The notes under the pieces were generated by a model. It did no database searches. It had not been told where the DNA came from and was given only the letters and a program-made list of their open reading frames with translations. A program made the translations under genes and the position numbers. From UBA7328 sp036479115 (lineage in GTDB: Bacteria; Bacteroidota; Bacteroidia; Chitinophagales; Saprospiraceae), in assembly GCA_036479115.1 (NCBI GenBank), contig JAZGFD010000069.1:1-62106 (forward strand): DNA of 62,106 bases, read 5' to 3'. The first letter of the stretch is position 1. Each line of letters starts with the position of its first letter. Below are positions 27,076 to 36,256 of this stretch, piece by piece.

Positions 27076-28710
27076 TTATCCTTGTTCTCTCATCATATCA
27101 AGACCATCTCTCAAAATCTTTTGTAGTGGTATCTTAGAAGTACAAGCAAATTCACACAAGGCTATATCTTCTTCACTTAATTCATAAATGCCCAAGCCTT
27201 CCATTTGTTCGAAATCACCAGCTAAAATGGCTTTCATTAGATGTTGAGGATATATATTCATTGGCAATACTTTCTCATACTCTCCTGTCATCACAAATGC
27301 TCTTTTCTCCCCATGGGTGTTTGTATTTCCGTCCATTTCTAATTTTGGGTAGAGAAAATTAGGAAAAGTTTTTGATATACTTGGTCTCGGAGCGATAGGC
27401 AATAACCACCCAAACATTTCATGAGAATCTCCTTCTTCTATTATACTGATTTGATCAGCGTTAGCATCTAGAAAGTCACTCTTGCTCACCTTCCTTCCAG
27501 TGAGCACATCGCCACTGATGATCCTTAAATGCTGAACTTCTATATTTCCTAAAAGGTTGCTAATATTAGCACCCATTATAGTACTATAGTGTGCTTGTTT
27601 ACCATTTATCTTTCCTCCTATGGTGATAATTTTTGAAGTGTCAAAACGACCATATAGAAACATTCTTCCTATCGCAATCACATTTTGTAAAGGAAGTGTC
27701 CAAACGGACTGGCCTGACTTGATAGGCGCTACATGATGTATTTGCATCCCTACATTGCCTGATGGATGTTTGCCGATAAACCAATGTTTTTCGGCATTTT
27801 TTACTGCCATTAAGGCTTCTGGTGGAGCCTCTGTTCCATTTGCATCCAGACCTAAATGAACTTTTCCTTTTGTAAGTTTTGAAAGAACATCTATTCCTTT
27901 TTGAAACGAATCTTCATTATCATCCATGATAATTGATGTCTTTGGGGCATAAGGAGCAGTATCAAACGTGGAAATGAAAATATTAAATGGAGTTTTAGCA
28001 GGGTCAGGTACAACATCAAAAGGTCGCTCATTTATCAATACCCATAGCCCGCTTTCCATAAGAAAGTCTACTATGTCTTCTTTGCTCGCTTTATTAATAT
28101 CAGGGGCTTTATACCCTTTGTACCTTTGTTTTTTGTCAGCGAGTAGAATTACTTCCTTTATTGCTCTTTTTGCACCTCTTCTGATCTCTATGACCTCTCC
28201 GCTCACAGGTGAACAGTATTTTATATTTTTATTAGATTTATCATAGAACAATACGTCTCCAGCTAATACTTCGTGTTTTTCTTTCACGACTAGTTTTGGA
28301 ATAGGCGCTATGCCTCTAAAATTAGTAGGTCTAACGGCATAAGTATTTACAGATCTTTTATACACCTCATCCGATGGCTTGCCTGTTAAGTTAATATCAT
28401 GTCCTTTTTTTAATACATAGCCTCCTTCTCCATTTGTGTATGAAGGAAATTTATCACCTATAATCTCTGAGATAGTAGGGAAAAGGGAAACATTTTTGCC
28501 TTTTCCGCTTACACCATGTTTTTTGGCTTCTATCTGAAGAAGATTTTCACTTACTGTTATCACTGCCGCCACTAATATTAATGCCCCTACGATTATAAGT
28601 GCACCGATAAGAGTAATGTCATTGGTAGATGACTGAGCAAAAAGTAACTGTGGCGAAATAATAAAAGCGGTAATGACGGGCCACACACCTGATGAATTTT
28701 TTGAGCGCAT
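27076..28710 (-). CDS. nqrA: Na+-translocating NADH:quinone reductase subunit A with extra membrane-anchored N-terminus
   Basis: NqrA is normally a peripheral cytoplasmic subunit of about 450 residues. Here the protein is 544 residues. The usual NqrA core starts near residue 98 (YVLKKGHDINLTGKP) and runs to the C-terminus (SEEDIALCEFACTSK, the conserved Cys region). Before it come a signal-like stretch (10-25, FIISPQLLFAQ), a strong membrane helix (32-53, TLIGALIIVGALILVAAVI) and a linker. The ATG lies 25 nt after a TATCTTTG promoter box, and no alternative start near residue 98 is an ATG. First gene of the nqrABCDEF operon. Confidence 0.92.
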   Translation of the reverse strand: MRSKNSSGVWPVITAFIISPQLLFAQSSTNDITLIGALIIVGALILVAAVITVSENLLQIEAKKHGVSGKGKNVSLFPTISEIIGDKFPSYTNGEGGYVLKKGHDINLTGKPSDEVYKRSVNTYAVRPTNFRGIAPIPKLVVKEKHEVLAGDVLFYDKSNKNIKYCSPVSGEVIEIRRGAKRAIKEVILLADKKQRYKGYKAPDINKASKEDIVDFLMESGLWVLINERPFDVVPDPAKTPFNIFISTFDTAPYAPKTSIIMDDNEDSFQKGIDVLSKLTKGKVHLGLDANGTEAPPEALMAVKNAEKHWFIGKHPSGNVGMQIHHVAPIKSGQSVWTLPLQNVIAIGRMFLYGRFDTSKIITIGGKINGKQAHYSTIMGANISNLLGNIEVQHLRIISGDVLTGRKVSKSDFLDANADQISIIEEGDSHEMFGWLLPIAPRPSISKTFPNFLYPKLEMDGNTNTHGEKRAFVMTGEYEKVLPMNIYPQHLMKAILAGDFEQMEGLGIYELSEEDIALCEFACTSKIPLQKILRDGLDMMREQG

Positions 28711-28735
28711 TTATAAGCTGCTTTGAAAATTTGTG

Positions 28736-28743
28736 CAAAGATA
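28736..28743 (-). promoter_or_regulatory. Candidate -7 box for the nqr operon
   Basis: The minus strand reads TATCTTTG, matching TAnnTTTG, with 25 nt between it and the nqrA ATG. No clear -33 TTTG was found. Confidence 0.45.
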
Positions 28744-29010
28744 GTAACCTTTGATTCATATAGAAGTATAGGTTATCAGGTTTCTTTTTAAAATCTTATT
28801 TAGAGCGCGTCTATATTAACTGGATGTACGCAGTGGATGTACGAAAGCTTATTAAAAAAATGTGAAGTTCGCCAAAAGATTTATACAGATCTTGTAGAAG
28901 TAAACTTTTTTGATTTTGTAAGTTTTCGGAGCGGACTTATAATTCATTTCTTCAAAAATGATAGTTCTCGTTCAACTACTTTGTAGAAAAAATAATAAGC
29001 ACTCCATCTT

Positions 29011-29153
29011 GAGTAATCAGAAATATTTGTCATCATTTTTGGTCAAAATGCCACCAAATCACAACAATCGCTACTCAATCAAGGACGTAGTCCTTGGCTA
29101 TTCAGCTTAAAAGTCTTCAGTCTTCTATGATGTTTACAATATTGAGTACTTAC
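29011..29153. repeat. Family-C palindromic repeat (143 bp)
   Basis: It matches the element at 56378-56521 in inverse orientation over its whole length, about 80% by eye. It contains hairpin AAGGAC-gta-GTCCTT. In the other copy this reads AAGGGC-..-GCCCTT, so the stem is kept by paired substitutions. REP-like. No flanking duplication. Confidence 0.65.
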
Positions 29154-29251
29154 AAAAGGTATTACTTAATAAGTACAAAGCCGCTGTGATTTCTGACTAA
29201 AAAGAGATCTTTTTTGAGACGAAATGCATTGTGGTTTTATAGTTACATTGC

Positions 29252-30418
29252 TCATCCCTTGTAGGTAATTCTATATATTACATCGGCAAAGTCATCAGAA
29301 ATCAACATTGACCCATCAGGCATCAGTTCTATATCTACTGGCCTTCCCCAAGCTTCATCATTTTCTTCATCGAGCCATCCAGTGGCGAAAAATTCATAAC
29401 CTTGAGAATTGAAATTATTATCAAGCTTTACCATAGATATACGATAACCCTGTTTTTTTGTTCTGTTCCAAGAGCCATGCTCGGCTATCATTGCCACATT
29501 TTTATATTCTTCTGGAAATGAGTTTCCTGTGTAAAACTCTATGCCGAGTGGCGCTGTATGGGCACCTAAGTTCTGAGCTGGAACGATATAGTCCTTACAA
29601 TCTCCTAATTTTCCATATTCAGGATCTGGCAAATCTCCTTGGTGGCAGAAAGGGAATCCAAAATGCATATTGTCTTTATTGGCTCTATTCAGTTCACAAG
29701 CTGGCACATCATCTCCCATCATGTCTCTGCCATTATCAGTAAACCAAAGATCATTTGACTCAGGGTGCCATGTAAAACCTACTGTATTTCTTACTCCCCT
29801 TTGTATAATTTCCATGTCTGTACCATCTGAATTAATTCTTGTGATAGAATTATATATATCTTTTTCTGAGTTGCAGATGTTACACGGTGCACCCACTGGT
29901 ACATACAATTTTCCATCTGGGCCAAAATCAATATATTTCCATCCATGATGTTTTTCTTCAGGGTATTTATCGTATATCACTTCAGGTGTTCCTGGATTAT
30001 CTAATTTGGATTCTACAGCAGATATTTTAAGTATTCTATTGACCTCAGCTATATACAAATCACCATCTTTGAAAGCTACACCATTGGGCATGTTTCCTTT
30101 TTCTAGCAAAGTATATTTTTTGTCTACTTTATTGTCACCATCACTATCTACCAGAGCATATACATTTCCAGCTGATCTTGTGCCTACAAATAGAACACCA
30201 CTTGGGCTAAGGGCCATAGAGCGAGCATTCAACACATCTGTGGCATATAATTCAATTTTAAATCCATCTGGCAAACTTATTTTTTCGAGTGGTAAATCAT
30301 CATATTGGTCAAAGACTTCTTTGTTGGCATTATTCACGGCAGGCACAACCTCTTTGCATGAAAAAGCGATAAGAATGATAAGAGTTAAGCAGCTCATTTT
30401 GTTTATAAATATGATCAT
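29252..30418 (-). CDS. PQQ-dependent sugar dehydrogenase-like lipoprotein
   Basis: 388 residues with a lipoprotein signal (hydrophobic 9-19, Cys21 in IAFSCKE), so probably anchored in the outer or inner membrane facing the periplasm. The rest is a beta-propeller of the glucose/sorbosone dehydrogenase family. Typical blades: SLPDGFKIELYATD, ARSMALSPSGVLFVGTR, NGVAFKDGDLYIAEVNRI, HHGWKYIDFGPDGKLYVPVGAPCN, RNTVGFTWHPESNDLWFTDNGRD and the end DDFADVIYRITY. The family oxidises aldose sugars with PQQ, although many Bacteroidota members are uncharacterised and PQQ synthesis genes are not here. Confidence 0.82.
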   Translation of the reverse strand: MIIFINKMSCLTLIILIAFSCKEVVPAVNNANKEVFDQYDDLPLEKISLPDGFKIELYATDVLNARSMALSPSGVLFVGTRSAGNVYALVDSDGDNKVDKKYTLLEKGNMPNGVAFKDGDLYIAEVNRILKISAVESKLDNPGTPEVIYDKYPEEKHHGWKYIDFGPDGKLYVPVGAPCNICNSEKDIYNSITRINSDGTDMEIIQRGVRNTVGFTWHPESNDLWFTDNGRDMMGDDVPACELNRANKDNMHFGFPFCHQGDLPDPEYGKLGDCKDYIVPAQNLGAHTAPLGIEFYTGNSFPEEYKNVAMIAEHGSWNRTKKQGYRISMVKLDNNFNSQGYEFFATGWLDEENDEAWGRPVDIELMPDGSMLISDDFADVIYRITYKG

Positions 30419-30462
30419 GGTAGATATAGTATTTTATAAATTTTTTTTAATATTAAAAATAC

Positions 30463-30519
30463 GTAACTACTCATGTGGGCGTTTTGTGTATCCAAAATTG
30501 GTTCCACCTGAGTATTTAC
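30463..30519. mobile_element. Short family-A MITE with perfect 8-bp target duplication
   Basis: The 57-bp element has ends GTAACTACTCATGTGGGC and (complement) GTAAATACTCAGGTGGAA. AAAAATAC is present immediately on both sides (30455-30462 and 30520-30527). It lies between the START-domain gene and the start of the sugar dehydrogenase gene, so it may have been inserted in that gene's upstream region. Confidence 0.85.
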
Positions 30520-30537
30520 AAAAATACAATGCTAAAT

Positions 30538-31179
30538 TTACTTGTTGGTCAAAAACTTGAATTCTTTCTTTTGATAATTTCCTTTCTTTAAAATAATTTT
30601 CAAATCTCTGACTGTATTAATTGGATTGTTAACTAAAAATATATTTAGGATAAAGCCGGGTAGAAAACCACCAGGGTCAGCAACAAACTGGTGAGTCAGA
30701 TTGACAATATTTTCTTCTTTTTGATAAAACTCCCAAAACCCTTGACATCGGGTGATTTCTATATATTTCTTATTGTGATACTTGGTGCTAGGGCAAGTAA
30801 TATCTATGCGGGCTGTCTTCTTGATGGGATCATAAGAAAATTCACTGATAAAATAACCATCTCTGTACCTTGTAGGAAAAGGAGCTTTGTTAACGAGAAA
30901 CAATTCAAGATGATTGTCACTTTTATTATAAAATTTAATGTCTTTTAAGTCTTTAAAAATTTTTAGATAAGAAGACTCCTCCATCATTACTGATATGATA
31001 TCTGCTATAGATGTTGACAATTTTGTTTCTACCTTATATTCATGGATATTATAATCAGGATGTGGTCTGGTAAATGCCCTTATTTCATATTTTTCTTTTT
31101 TAAATTTCCATTCGTCTTGGCAAAGAAAAGATGATGGATACAATAACATGGTAAGCGCCAAAACATGTATTTTATTCAT
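30538..31179 (-). CDS. START-domain lipid-binding-like exported protein
   Basis: 213 residues from the ATG at 31179. A longer frame begins 15 nt earlier, but 31179 forms an ATGA overlap with the Nudix stop. Signal peptide (KIHVLALTMLLYPSSFLCQ), then a single START/Bet v1-like domain (EIRAFTRPHPDYNIHEYKVET ... NLTHQFVADPGGFLPGFILN). These pockets bind lipids or other hydrophobic ligands. The ligand is unknown. Translationally coupled to the Nudix gene. Confidence 0.75.
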   Translation of the reverse strand: MNKIHVLALTMLLYPSSFLCQDEWKFKKEKYEIRAFTRPHPDYNIHEYKVETKLSTSIADIISVMMEESSYLKIFKDLKDIKFYNKSDNHLELFLVNKAPFPTRYRDGYFISEFSYDPIKKTARIDITCPSTKYHNKKYIEITRCQGFWEFYQKEENIVNLTHQFVADPGGFLPGFILNIFLVNNPINTVRDLKIILKKGNYQKKEFKFLTNK

Positions 31180-31805
31180 AAAGACAATTTCCAATATGCC
31201 AAAAACTCACTGAGTATCATTGCCGTTGCACCCCACACTATTTCATTATCAATATCATAATAAGGTACATTTTTTAAAGCGCCGCTGCTTAATTTTAGTG
31301 TGGTTGTTTTTATAGTAGAAGGACGTACCAAATGTTGCATAGACACTTCTATTACTCGTTGTACTTCTCTTTTATCGGGCACAAATGGAACTTCTTTTTC
31401 CATTACTCCTACAAAAGGGTGTACTAAATGGTTGGATGCAAAAACAAACAGATTTGATAACTGCCCTATAATTTTGATTTTACTTCTATCAATACCTATT
31501 TCTTCCTCGGTTTCTCGTAATGCACATGATGCCAGATCAATATCTTCTTTTTCATACCTACCTCCAGGGAAGCTTATTTGTCCTGAGTGTTTGTCTCTTT
31601 TTACATTGGGTCTTTTCATTAAAATAATGTGATATCCGCCTACATCCTTTTTTTTATAAAGGCATATCATCACAGATGCAGGGGAAGCGTCTTTTGTTGG
31701 TTGGCTATATTTTTTTGAAACTATTGGTGCCATGTCAGATTGAAAACCATTGTCATTCAAAGGCTTTTTCAAATGGTGCTCTAAGCGACTAATTGCTTCG
31801 TTCAT
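31176..31805 (-). CDS. Nudix hydrolase, CoA pyrophosphatase-like
   Basis: 209 residues. The Nudix box is intact (GGRYEKEDIDLASCALRE then TEEEIGI, about 97-121) and is preceded by the NudL/CoAse-type segment RDKHSGQISFPGG. The family hydrolyses CoA, or oxidised CoA, to phosphopantetheine and 3',5'-ADP. It is the first gene of an ATGA-overlapping pair with the START-domain gene. A perfect 8-bp hairpin (AAAGTGGT/ACCACTTT, 31852-31872) lies upstream, with unknown meaning. Confidence 0.85.
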   Translation of the reverse strand: MNEAISRLEHHLKKPLNDNGFQSDMAPIVSKKYSQPTKDASPASVMICLYKKKDVGGYHIILMKRPNVKRDKHSGQISFPGGRYEKEDIDLASCALRETEEEIGIDRSKIKIIGQLSNLFVFASNHLVHPFVGVMEKEVPFVPDKREVQRVIEVSMQHLVRPSTIKTTTLKLSSGALKNVPYYDIDNEIVWGATAMILSEFLAYWKLSL

Positions 31806-31894
31806 AATAGTAGTATGCTAAGTAAAAACCCCGACCTTGGAGAAGCCAGAGAAAGTGGTGTAAAACCACTTTAAGGGTGTTAAAGTTTTTTTTT

Positions 31895-32039
31895 GTAACT
31901 ACAGGCCCAAAGTCCAAATTTGTTAAAAACGACTCTTTTTCAGCTATTAAAGTTACAATAACGTTGCTATTACGACTCTAATGAGCCTTGATTAAAAAAA
32001 ATAGCTCATTTTTATGTCAAAACGCCCTACCAGAGTTAC
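31895..32039. mobile_element. Probable old family-A copy
   Basis: Ends GTAACTACAGGCCC and (complement) GTAACTCTGGTAGGGCG. The interior TGAGCCTTGATTAAAAAAAATAGCTC resembles the middle of family A. The flanks are T-rich and not informative. It is much diverged from the other long copies. Confidence 0.4.
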
Positions 32040-32070
32040 TTGTTTTAACTTGATACTTTACAATCGAAGG

Positions 32071-32853
32071 TTAAGACTTTTTATTAGATTTTTTAAGATA
32101 GTTTTTCAATGCCACAGTCATTGACGGGACTTCTGGCAAAGGAGCGAGGATATTAATATAAAGCCCCTTTCTTTCAACGGCACTTTTAGTAGAATTTCCA
32201 AATATGGCCATTCTGGTCTTTTTTTGACTAAAATTTGGAAAATTTTCATACAATGACTCTATTCCCAAAGGGCTAAAAAACACCAATACATCATATTTTA
32301 CATTGGAAAGATCACTAAGATCACTACTTACTGTTTTAAACATCATAGCATCAGAATAATCCAAATTATTTTTTTCTAAAAATGATACTACATCTTTTGC
32401 TCCTAGGTTACTACAGGGAAGCAAAAATTTTTCTTCTCGATGTTTTAAAAAGGAGGTTTCCAAATCTTCAATTTTTCGTATTCCTACGAAGACCTTTCTT
32501 TTTCGGTAGACTATAAATTTTTGTAAGTAATCAGCAATAGCTTTTGTGATACAAAAGTATTTTGTACTCTGCGGCATATCACATCTCATAGCTTCACAAA
32601 TTCTAAAAAAATGATCAATAGAATTTTTACTGGTAAATATGATGGCTGAAAAGTCCTCTGGACGAATTCGATTTTTTCTAAATTCTCGTTCAGCCACAGG
32701 CTCAACGTGGATAAATGGTCTCCAATCTATTTGTAAATTCCATTTTTTTGCCAAATCAAAATATGCTGACCGCTCGGGTTTCGGCTGTGAAATGAGAATT
32801 GTTTTAATGGGTAGATGTGACTCTTTATATTGCAATGTTTCACTCTTCGGCAT
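32071..32853 (-). CDS. hemD: Uroporphyrinogen-III synthase
   Basis: This enzyme cyclises hydroxymethylbilane to uroporphyrinogen III in haem synthesis. 260 residues from the ATG at 32853. The longer frame would need a TTG. The two-domain HemD layout is visible: KTILISQPKPERSAYFDLAKKW opening, SAIIFTSKNSIDHFFR (domain 1 to 2), VLVFFSPLGIESLYENFP and the late IAILGxxT-like region MAIFGNSTKSAVE. Sequence conservation is low, as usual for HemD. The DUF4271 gene lies 34 nt upstream on the same strand, the order seen in many Bacteroidota. Confidence 0.82.
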   Translation of the reverse strand: MPKSETLQYKESHLPIKTILISQPKPERSAYFDLAKKWNLQIDWRPFIHVEPVAEREFRKNRIRPEDFSAIIFTSKNSIDHFFRICEAMRCDMPQSTKYFCITKAIADYLQKFIVYRKRKVFVGIRKIEDLETSFLKHREEKFLLPCSNLGAKDVVSFLEKNNLDYSDAMMFKTVSSDLSDLSNVKYDVLVFFSPLGIESLYENFPNFSQKKTRMAIFGNSTKSAVERKGLYINILAPLPEVPSMTVALKNYLKKSNKKS

Positions 32854-32887
32854 ACTTTTCAAAAGATATATTTTAACCTAATGATTA

Positions 32888-33799
32888 TTAACCTGTTGCA
32901 AATTTTACCGCTACAAGCAATGGCGAAATTTCGCAGCCACAAAGATAAATAAAAAAATGAAAGATGTTAAAGTGCCTCAAATCCGACAAATATTGTAGTC
33001 CTTTTACTTGCCTTATAAGGTAGAATATCACAATACAGCCTAAGCCGACATACATCAATGCACTACTAATTTCCGCTGTGGTAAAAGCTAAAAAGGAATT
33101 GATAAAAAAAAGTATAAACCCAAGTAATATGTTGTGAATAGAAACAGAAAAAAGGTGATTTGCTATTGCCCTCCGTATACTTAATGCATACTCAAGGATA
33201 TAAAGAACAACGTATTTTACTATATAAATAACTAGAATAATGAGGAGAATAGAGAGAAACGAACCTCCCAGGATATTTGGTGGGGTTATACTATACTTTT
33301 CAAAACACAGATAAATAAAATAAGCGGCATTAAAGAAGAAAAACGAATAAAATAAGCCCAATTGTCTGTTTAAAAACCTATTTAGAGAATTGTTATAACT
33401 TACTAATTTGAGGGGGTTTAAAAAACTCTGGCTTATCTTTTGGAATCCTATTTGGTTAATATTTCTCGTTAAGACAAAGAAAATAATACTTGCTAATAGC
33501 AATGATATTTTAATAGGTTTGCTCATTTGGACATAGCCATCATTAACATTTTGTTTGATTTCTTTATTGGTTTGTGATTTGGTTTTTTGCTTATTAGGTT
33601 CTTTCTTGACATCTAAAGGGTTAGAAGTGGACGGGTTTTTGGTTTTTTGATTTATCGTTGATATTGTTTCGGTTGCGATAGATTCATCTTTTTTAGATTT
33701 TAAATCTAAAGGATTTTGAGCCAATAGAGATGTGACCATGACTATAAAGAGGGCAGAGTAGCCAAGTTTTTTAAATATTATGAGAGAAAATAGTTTCAT
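32888..33799 (-). CDS. DUF4271 membrane protein
   Basis: 303 residues from the ATG at 33799, which gives a signal peptide (MKLFSLIIFKKLGYSALFIV..LLAQ). The frame could start 12 codons earlier. A hydrophilic Lys/Thr/Asn-rich linker (residues 20-75) is followed by about five to six membrane helices covering the DUF4271 domain (MSKPIKISLLLASIIFFVL onward). Its function is unknown. Conserved linkage with hemD suggests a role near haem or porphyrin metabolism, but that is inference from context only. Divergent from the histidine kinase gene. Confidence 0.7.
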   Translation of the reverse strand: MKLFSLIIFKKLGYSALFIVMVTSLLAQNPLDLKSKKDESIATETISTINQKTKNPSTSNPLDVKKEPNKQKTKSQTNKEIKQNVNDGYVQMSKPIKISLLLASIIFFVLTRNINQIGFQKISQSFLNPLKLVSYNNSLNRFLNRQLGLFYSFFFFNAAYFIYLCFEKYSITPPNILGGSFLSILLIILVIYIVKYVVLYILEYALSIRRAIANHLFSVSIHNILLGFILFFINSFLAFTTAEISSALMYVGLGCIVIFYLIRQVKGLQYLSDLRHFNIFHFFIYLCGCEISPLLVAVKFATG

Positions 33800-33841
33800 T
33801 TGGGCGAAAAATAATAAAAATGAAAGAATTTCCATGCGACT

Positions 33842-35116
33842 ATGACAAATGAAATGATAAGAAGGCTGGTTATTTTAGGTGCGATATCCATTTTAGGCAT
33901 TATCAGTACTCAGGCATATTGGATTGTTAAGGCTTACAATCTTAAGGATAGTGAGTTTCACCAGACGATTTCTATAGCACTAGGAAATGTGGCAGAGTCA
34001 ATTGCTAAATTTAATAATTCTGAGCTTCCAAAACAAGACATTATCTTGCGACGTAGTTCTAATTATTACACTGTAAATATTAACGATAATATCAATGCTG
34101 CCATTTTGGAGGATAACCTTATCAGTGAATTTGAAAAAAGGGGAATTGATACTGATTTTGAATATGCAGTATATGATTGTTTTAGTCAAGAACTGGTGTA
34201 TGGTAACTATTGTCAGCTCACTGATGGCGAACGTCAATATGAAAGGTCAGATAAGCTGCCTGCATTCAAAGACCTAAATTATTATTTTGCTGTAAAATTT
34301 CCTTCTAGGGAAAGCTACTTGCTCAGCAATATCAAACAAAATATACTTCTTAGTTTTTTATCTGTATTGGCATTGGGATTTTTTATTTATTCCACATGGG
34401 TAATTCTTCAACAGAAAAGACTCTCAGAACTTCAAAAAGACTTTATTAATAATATGACCCATGAGTTTAAAACCCCAATCTCTTCAATCAAGGTGGCAGC
34501 TGATGTGCTCATTAAAAATGAATATATCAAAAATCATGAAAGACTGAAAAATTATACTCAAATTATAAGAGACCAAAATACAAGACTTAATAGCCAGGTA
34601 GAAAAAGTATTAAAACTAGCCACATTAGAAGGAAGTGATTTTAAACTTCAGAAAATTAGTATTGATTTAGAACAGACATTAGATAAAATAATAAATGATG
34701 AATTGCTAAAGCACCAAGACATTGCTTTTTTTGATATAAAAAAATATTTTACAGGAGAAAAAATAATAATCTTCACTGATCCATTACACTTTAATAATAT
34801 TATCACAAATATTATAGACAATGCTGTGAAATACAGCGGATCACCCAAACGGATAGGTGTGGAAATAGTAAACTCAGAAGACGATATAGCAATTAATATC
34901 TCAGACAATGGTCATGGCATAAATAAAGAAACATTAGCTAAAATATTCACTAAGTTTTATAGAGTGCCTTCAGGAAACATTCACAACGTGAAAGGTTTTG
35001 GCTTGGGACTATTTTATGTAAAAAATATATGTGATACCCAAAGGTGGAAAATAGATGTGATTTCTCAAATAGGAGAGGGTACTTGTTTTACCATTAAAAT
35101 TCCTAATAGCAAATAA
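33842..35116 (+). CDS. Sensor histidine kinase
   Basis: 424 residues. Two membrane helices (about 7-28 and 167-188) enclose a periplasmic sensor of about 135 residues with two Cys (123, 134: YDCFSQELVYGNYC) that could form a disulfide. HisKA follows, with phospho-acceptor His207 in NNMTHEFKTPISS. HATPase_c has N box IIDNAVKYSG, G1 ISDNGHGI and G2 GFGLGLFYVK. The cytoplasmic part has no HAMP or PAS. Its response regulator lies 11 nt downstream. The signal is unknown. Confidence 0.9.
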   Translation: MTNEMIRRLVILGAISILGIISTQAYWIVKAYNLKDSEFHQTISIALGNVAESIAKFNNSELPKQDIILRRSSNYYTVNINDNINAAILEDNLISEFEKRGIDTDFEYAVYDCFSQELVYGNYCQLTDGERQYERSDKLPAFKDLNYYFAVKFPSRESYLLSNIKQNILLSFLSVLALGFFIYSTWVILQQKRLSELQKDFINNMTHEFKTPISSIKVAADVLIKNEYIKNHERLKNYTQIIRDQNTRLNSQVEKVLKLATLEGSDFKLQKISIDLEQTLDKIINDELLKHQDIAFFDIKKYFTGEKIIIFTDPLHFNNIITNIIDNAVKYSGSPKRIGVEIVNSEDDIAINISDNGHGINKETLAKIFTKFYRVPSGNIHNVKGFGLGLFYVKNICDTQRWKIDVISQIGEGTCFTIKIPNSK

Positions 35117-35127
35117 TCCTTAAAAAC

Positions 35128-35814
35128 ATGAGTCAAAAAATTCTTTATGTAGAAGATGACCCGACCTTGGGTTTTGTTACTGCTGATACCCTTTCAGAGG
35201 AAGGTTATGAGGTGGTGTTAGAAAAAGATGGTGTAGCTGCTTTTAAAAGATTTAAAAAAGAATCTTTTGACATATGTATTCTCGATGTGATGATGCCTGA
35301 AATGGATGGCTTTGAATTAGCTGAAAAAATTAGAAAATTAAACTCACAGGTACCTATTATTTTTCTTACTGCAAAATCCCTGAAAGAAGATAAATTAGAA
35401 GGCCTGACGATTGGTGCTGATGATTATATTACTAAGCCTTTCAGTATAGAAGAACTCATACTTAAAGTACAGATATTCCTCAAGAGGAAGTATGTACATA
35501 GTGATGAAAATGAACTAAATTTAGAAATTGGCCATTTTAACCTTGACTATGCTAACCTTACTTTAAGATCAGCAGACTCCGAACAAGTTATGACTCAAAA
35601 AGAAGCTGATTTGCTCAAGGAGTTGATTAAAAATAAAAATAATATCCTTAAACGCGAAGAGATTTTAGAAAGGTTGTGGGGAAAAAATGACTATTTCTTA
35701 GGGCGGAGCATGGATGTGTTTATAAGCAGATTAAGAAAGCACCTCAAGTCAGACATAAGGTTAAAAATAGAAAATGTACATAGTGTAGGATTTAGATTGA
35801 TAGAAGAAATCTGA
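35128..35814 (+). CDS. OmpR/PhoB-family response regulator
   Basis: 228 residues: receiver domain (1-120) with acidic pair Asp10/Asp11, phospho-acceptor Asp53 (CILDVMMPEMDG), Thr/Ser in FLTAKS and Lys in ITKPF. It is followed by an OmpR-type winged helix (about 130-226, with LTQKEADLL-like MTQKEADLLKELIKN and SMDVFISRLRKHL). It is the partner of the preceding kinase. Targets are unknown, and autoregulation cannot be judged. Confidence 0.92.
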   Translation: MSQKILYVEDDPTLGFVTADTLSEEGYEVVLEKDGVAAFKRFKKESFDICILDVMMPEMDGFELAEKIRKLNSQVPIIFLTAKSLKEDKLEGLTIGADDYITKPFSIEELILKVQIFLKRKYVHSDENELNLEIGHFNLDYANLTLRSADSEQVMTQKEADLLKELIKNKNNILKREEILERLWGKNDYFLGRSMDVFISRLRKHLKSDIRLKIENVHSVGFRLIEEI

Positions 35815-35875
35815 AGAGTTTATTCGTTTTCATTGGGCTTCTGTATTCTACAACTTCTAAATGCTCAACATTTTT

Positions 35876-36035
35876 GTAACTACTCAGGTGAAGCCAATTT
35901 TGGACAAAAAAAGTTCATTCTCTACCATATTCCACCTATTTTTTTCGCCACAGCTCTGATAGGCCTTAAAAAATGAGCTTTATCTGGTAAAAAATAACAA
36001 AATTTTACTGCAAAAGCACCCACTTGAATAGCTAC
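35876..36035. mobile_element. Long family-A MITE with perfect 8-bp target duplication
   Basis: The ends GTAACTACTCAGGTGAAG and (complement) GTAGCTATTCAAGTGGG are inverted. ACATTTTT flanks both sides exactly (35868-35875 and 36036-36043). The interior has the family's CCACAGCTCTGATAGGC, AATGAGCTTTATCTGG and T/A runs in the same order as the copy at 8570. Confidence 0.88.
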
Positions 36036-36074
36036 ACATTTTTATATCACAATTAGTGGATGATATAGAAATGT

Positions 36075-36256
36075 GAGCCCACTTCGAAAATATAAAAAGT
36101 CTATAATGTTTACTTCGACAAGCTCTGTATAAATCTTTTAGTGATCTTATCCTCTTTTTCTACCTGTTGATACTCAGGCATCAACAAATCTCAGAAAATG
36201 AAAATATCATTTAAAATAATTTTTTCGTGAAAATTATCTGTTTTCAGAGTGGGCTC
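36075..36256. repeat. Family-B inverted-repeat element (182 bp)
   Basis: GAGCCCACTTCGAAAATAT at the left pairs with (complement) GAGCCCACTCTGAAAACAG at the right. The interior holds ATGTTTACTTCGACAAGC and hairpin GTTGAT-actcaggc-ATCAAC. It is closely matched by 54857-55039. Flanking duplication not seen. Confidence 0.7.

Larger units (their letters stand above)
28711..29251. other. Intergenic repeat nest upstream of nqrA
   Basis: No gene. From left to right: the nqr promoter box; a family-B arm (about 28857-28938, inverted relative to the copy at 36075: AAGTTCGCCAAAAGATTTATACAG..AAGTTTTCGGAGCGGACTT); a family-C element (29011-29153); and a sequence resembling the family-A right arm ending TTATAGTTAC at 29246. 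Three repeat families are therefore stacked in about 400 bp. Confidence 0.6.

Noticed and set aside
22318..28710. nqr operon as an unusual or transferred cluster
   Set aside because: Order and content nqrABCDEF are canonical. Only the NqrA N-terminus stands out.
29159..29246. Additional family-A copy upstream of the sugar dehydrogenase terminus
   Set aside because: The right arm (AAAAAGAGATCTTTTTTGAG..TTATAGTTAC) is suggestive, but the left end GTATTACTTAA is weak and the 8-bp flanks TACAAAAG/ATTGCTCA do not match, so it is not listed separately.
31852..31872. Perfect 8-bp hairpin AAAGTGGT/ACCACTTT upstream of the Nudix gene as a riboswitch or attenuator
   Set aside because: A single short hairpin without a conserved aptamer. 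The T-run that follows is on the wrong strand for the Nudix gene.
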